From contig SKNI01000251.1 of assembly GCA_007120615.1 (NCBI GenBank), positions 1 to 7,873 on the forward strand: a stretch of 7,873 bases of DNA. Direction: 5' to 3'. The notes beneath the pieces were generated by a model, which was not told where the DNA came from, searched no databases, and saw only the letters and a list, made by a program, of their open reading frames with translations. Origin of the DNA: Myxococcales bacterium. Lineage in GTDB: Bacteria; Myxococcota_A; Bradymonadia; Bradymonadales; Bradymonadaceae. Below, piece after piece: positions 6,016 through 7,873 of the stretch; positions within the stretch are counted from its first letter, which is position 1; the number at the start of each line of letters is the position of its first letter. The position numbers were made by a program, and so were the translations under genes.

Positions 6016-7053
6016 ATGAAAGTATTGCTTGAGCTTTTAGGTGACGCCAGCCGAGTCCTGACCAGTGTGGAGGGGCTCGGCGATTTTCGTCCGGAGTCCC
6101 GGGAGCGGGTTCGCAAGTTGTTGACTCAATTGAAGTTGGAGTCGGAGCGGATTCTGGAAAGCCAGGTCAAAGAGACCGATAAGGAAGGTCGTGAGATCTT
6201 TCTTCAGCGCGCCCTGGAAGCGATCTCTACCAGGGATTACGAAGTGGCGCGGGGAATTCTGGAGGATGCGGTCAGCGCGTTTCCCGATGACTTTGAGTTT
6301 CTAAATTATCTGGGGCTTATCGCGTGGGAGCAGGAGGACCTGCGCGGGGCGGAGGAGGCCTACCGGGGGGCGGAGCAGGTAGTCTTTGAGGATGGCTTTG
6401 ATGTCACCCGCGTCGATGGAGAGGGTGATGCTGTGTTGCGGGCGGTGGAGGGACGAGCGCTGTGTCTGTATCGAATGGGAGAGTGGCGACGGGCGTTGGA
6501 GAGCTTTAAGTGGTTGGGCGAGAACTTCCCGGGTCAATATGTGGGGTGTACCTACCTGGCCGGAGAGATTCACCACTTATTGGGTGAGATCGACGAGGCC
6601 ATTGAATGCTATGAAGCGGTGCCTGTGGAGCCGGCGGTTCTCTACAATCTGGCTCTGGCGAATTACGAAAATAGCGAGCTTGAGAAAGCGGCGTTTACTC
6701 TGATTCGAGCCTTCGTCTCCAACGTGCATATCGTGTCTTTTCTGTTGGGGCGCTACGCCTATCGAAAACCCTGTACGCCGGGATATTTGGGCAGCGAAAC
6801 CTACGCCGAGGAATTCGCCAATGCCTGCCTCAGGTTGTGGCATCGGGCCCCGGGAAGCCTCAATTTTCTGGAGACCTGCTTTGATCACGGGTTAATCCGA
6901 AGCCATATCCAGAGCTGTAGCGAGGAGGGCGGAACCCGCCTGCTGCAGGTGGGCGACGGGACCATGGAGTGCGATGGCTGGCTGGACCAACTGCAGGACC
7001 GATCGACGCTGCAGAATATGACCAGGCGCGTATTAGACCGAATCCGGGTCTAA
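6016..7053 (+). CDS. Tetratricopeptide-repeat (TPR) protein of unknown role
   Basis: The protein has 345 residues, with no signal peptide or membrane helix, so it is probably cytoplasmic. Helical TPR-like pairs are seen at about 61-94 (QRALEAISTRDYEVARGIL...FPDD), 95-125 (NYLGLIAWEQEDLRGAEEAYRGAE), 140-172 (EGRALCLYRMGEWRRALESF...FPG), 175-206 (YLAGEIHHLLGEIDEAIECYEAV) and 206-237. TPRs are scaffolds for protein-protein binding, so the partner would define the role. The C-terminal part (about 238-345) departs from TPR and includes GRYAYRKPCTPGYLG and a WHRAPGSLNFL motif. I half-recall a similar W..tPG.L.FL block in other bacterial TPR proteins, unchecked. There are eight Cys, unusual but without a clear metal motif. 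The start at ATG 6016 has a weak SD, GGAAG (6007-6011). The last 21 bases overlap the convergent mscS-type gene. Confidence 0.85.
   Translation: MKVLLELLGDASRVLTSVEGLGDFRPESRERVRKLLTQLKLESERILESQVKETDKEGREIFLQRALEAISTRDYEVARGILEDAVSAFPDDFEFLNYLGLIAWEQEDLRGAEEAYRGAEQVVFEDGFDVTRVDGEGDAVLRAVEGRALCLYRMGEWRRALESFKWLGENFPGQYVGCTYLAGEIHHLLGEIDEAIECYEAVPVEPAVLYNLALANYENSELEKAAFTLIRAFVSNVHIVSFLLGRYAYRKPCTPGYLGSETYAEEFANACLRLWHRAPGSLNFLETCFDHGLIRSHIQSCSEEGGTRLLQVGDGTMECDGWLDQLQDRSTLQNMTRRVLDRIRV
7033..7053. repeat. Palindromic 21-bp overlap carrying both convergent stop codons
   Basis: TTAGACC (7033-7039) and GGTCTAA (7047-7053) are perfect 7-bp inverted repeats separated by 7 bases. The TAA of the TPR gene is the right end. 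The complement of the TTA at the left end is the TAA of the channel gene. The two frames are codon-aligned, so both proteins end Leu-Asp-x-x-x-Val. No T run follows on either strand, so it is not a standard intrinsic terminator. Confidence 0.9.
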
Positions 7054-7873
7054 AGGGGCGCCGTCTGCTGAAGTGGACTCCGAGAGCTCTTCGTTTCGAA
7101 TGTGGACCACTCGCTGTGGCCAGGGAATCTCGATCTCTGCATTTCCCAGAGCCTCATAAACAGACTGAGTCAACGAACTCTTGGCTTTGACAAATTCGAG
7201 GCGATCGATCCAGGCCCGAATGATTAACTCGACACCGTCGTCGCCCAGATTATCGACCAGGACCACCGGAGCCGGCTCATCAAAGATCATGGGATGAGTG
7301 GCCATCGACTTCATCAGGACTTCATTGCACACCTTCAGATCGGTCCCGTAGGCTACGCTTACGGGAATCTCGATCCGACGAATCGTGAACAGGGAGTAGT
7401 TGGTGATCGTGCTCTTGAGCAGAGTCTCGTTGGGAATTCGAACCATCAAATTATCGAACGTGCGAACCCGACTGCTCAACAGGTCAATGGTGGTGACCGT
7501 GCCGACAGTCTGATCGATCTTGACGGTATCTCCGATGGAGAAGGGGCGGTCAAAATATAAAAAGAGCCCCGAGATGACATTGGAGACGCTGGTCTGAGCG
7601 GCAAATGCCAGGGCCACCGTCAGAATGCCCGCCGCAGCGAGCAGGCCGGTCAACTGGACCCCCAAAGAGGAGAGGGTGCCAAGGATGATGGTCACAAAAA
7701 GGGAATAGAAGACCAGCTTATTGAAGAGAACGGCAGTATGTGGTGACCGATGTCGGCGCACGAACCGCTCCACCCCTTGAGCCAGAAGACGGGCAAGGAG
7801 AGTGGCGATGATTACGAAGGCAAGAGCGAAGAGATAGGGACTGACTAATTCCCAGACGCCCACCTCCTGGATC
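7033..7873 (-). CDS. MscS-family small-conductance mechanosensitive channel (5' end at or beyond window edge)
   Basis: Inner-membrane channel of the MscS family, which opens under membrane tension to release solutes after osmotic downshock. Numbering from the GTG at 7863: TM1 about 8-29, TM2 about 46-68, pore-lining TM3 with small residues LLAAAGILTVALAFAAQTSVSN (74-95), then the family hallmark GLFLYFDRPFSIGDTV (99-114) and beta domain with VGTVTTIDLLSSRVRTFDN (120-138) and the RIPNETLL loop. The C-terminal alpha/beta cage ends with EIPWPQRVVHIR, the family's usual IPFPQ position. The visible 276 residues are close to E. coli MscS (286). The GTG at 7863 is doubtful because its G is the last base of an AGGAGG (7868-7863). 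The frame stays open to the window edge (Ile-Gln-Glu before Val), so the true start is probably just outside. A charged tail of about 20 residues follows the cage. The 3' end overlaps the TPR gene by 21 bp. Confidence 0.95.
   Translation of the reverse strand, partial: IQEVGVWELVSPYLFALAFVIIATLLARLLAQGVERFVRRHRSPHTAVLFNKLVFYSLFVTIILGTLSSLGVQLTGLLAAAGILTVALAFAAQTSVSNVISGLFLYFDRPFSIGDTVKIDQTVGTVTTIDLLSSRVRTFDNLMVRIPNETLLKSTITNYSLFTIRRIEIPVSVAYGTDLKVCNEVLMKSMATHPMIFDEPAPVVLVDNLGDDGVELIIRAWIDRLEFVKAKSSLTQSVYEALGNAEIEIPWPQRVVHIRNEELSESTSADGAPLDPDSV

Noticed and set aside
7033..7053. Classical bidirectional intrinsic terminator
   Set aside because: The inverted repeat is only 7 bp with moderate GC and is not followed by a T run on either strand.
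1..7873. CRISPR array, insertion sequence, att site, phage or defence system
   Set aside because: No spaced direct repeats, transposase or integrase motifs, terminal inverted repeats, or known defence domains were seen. All six genes fit ordinary chromosomal content.

Overview
This 7.9-kb window has moderately high GC and reads as ordinary, densely packed bacterial chromosome. I see no phage, IS, CRISPR, rRNA or tRNA signal. It holds six protein genes, and the two at the edges are cut by the window ends. A membrane-anchored Ser/Thr kinase of the HxDxSPQN type, a TPR protein and unassigned envelope proteins suggest a Gram-negative, deltaproteobacterial-type organism (Myxococcota or Bradymonadales style). 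That placement comes from family memory and was not searched.

Layout: (1) 2-673 (+), the 3' part of an acidic, probably exported protein ending in an Asp/Cys-rich 'NCDGEPDSW' segment. (2) 674-896, a noncoding gap with a weak promoter candidate. (3) 897-2198 (+), a kinase with a coiled coil and one transmembrane helix. (4) 2195-4870 (-), full-length alanyl-tRNA synthetase (alaS), tail-to-tail with the kinase and overlapping it by 4 bp. (5) 4871-5064, a structured alaS leader with three inverted repeats. (6) 5065-5760 (-), an unassigned envelope protein with a signal peptide and two Gly-rich hydrophobic segments. (7) 5761-6015, an AT-richer divergent promoter region. (8) 6016-7053 (+), a TPR protein. 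(9) 7033-7873 (-), an MscS-family mechanosensitive channel that runs off the right edge and overlaps the TPR gene tail-to-tail by 21 bp.

The genes do not form one pathway. The kinase could relay signals at the inner membrane, AlaRS charges tRNA-Ala, and the MscS channel releases osmotic pressure. The envelope protein and the TPR protein share a divergent control region but have no assigned role. I found no convincing new multi-gene system. The best signals are at small scale: a 21-bp palindromic overlap that carries the stop codons of both the TPR and mscS genes, and a leader upstream of alaS in which one segment can pair with either of two partners.
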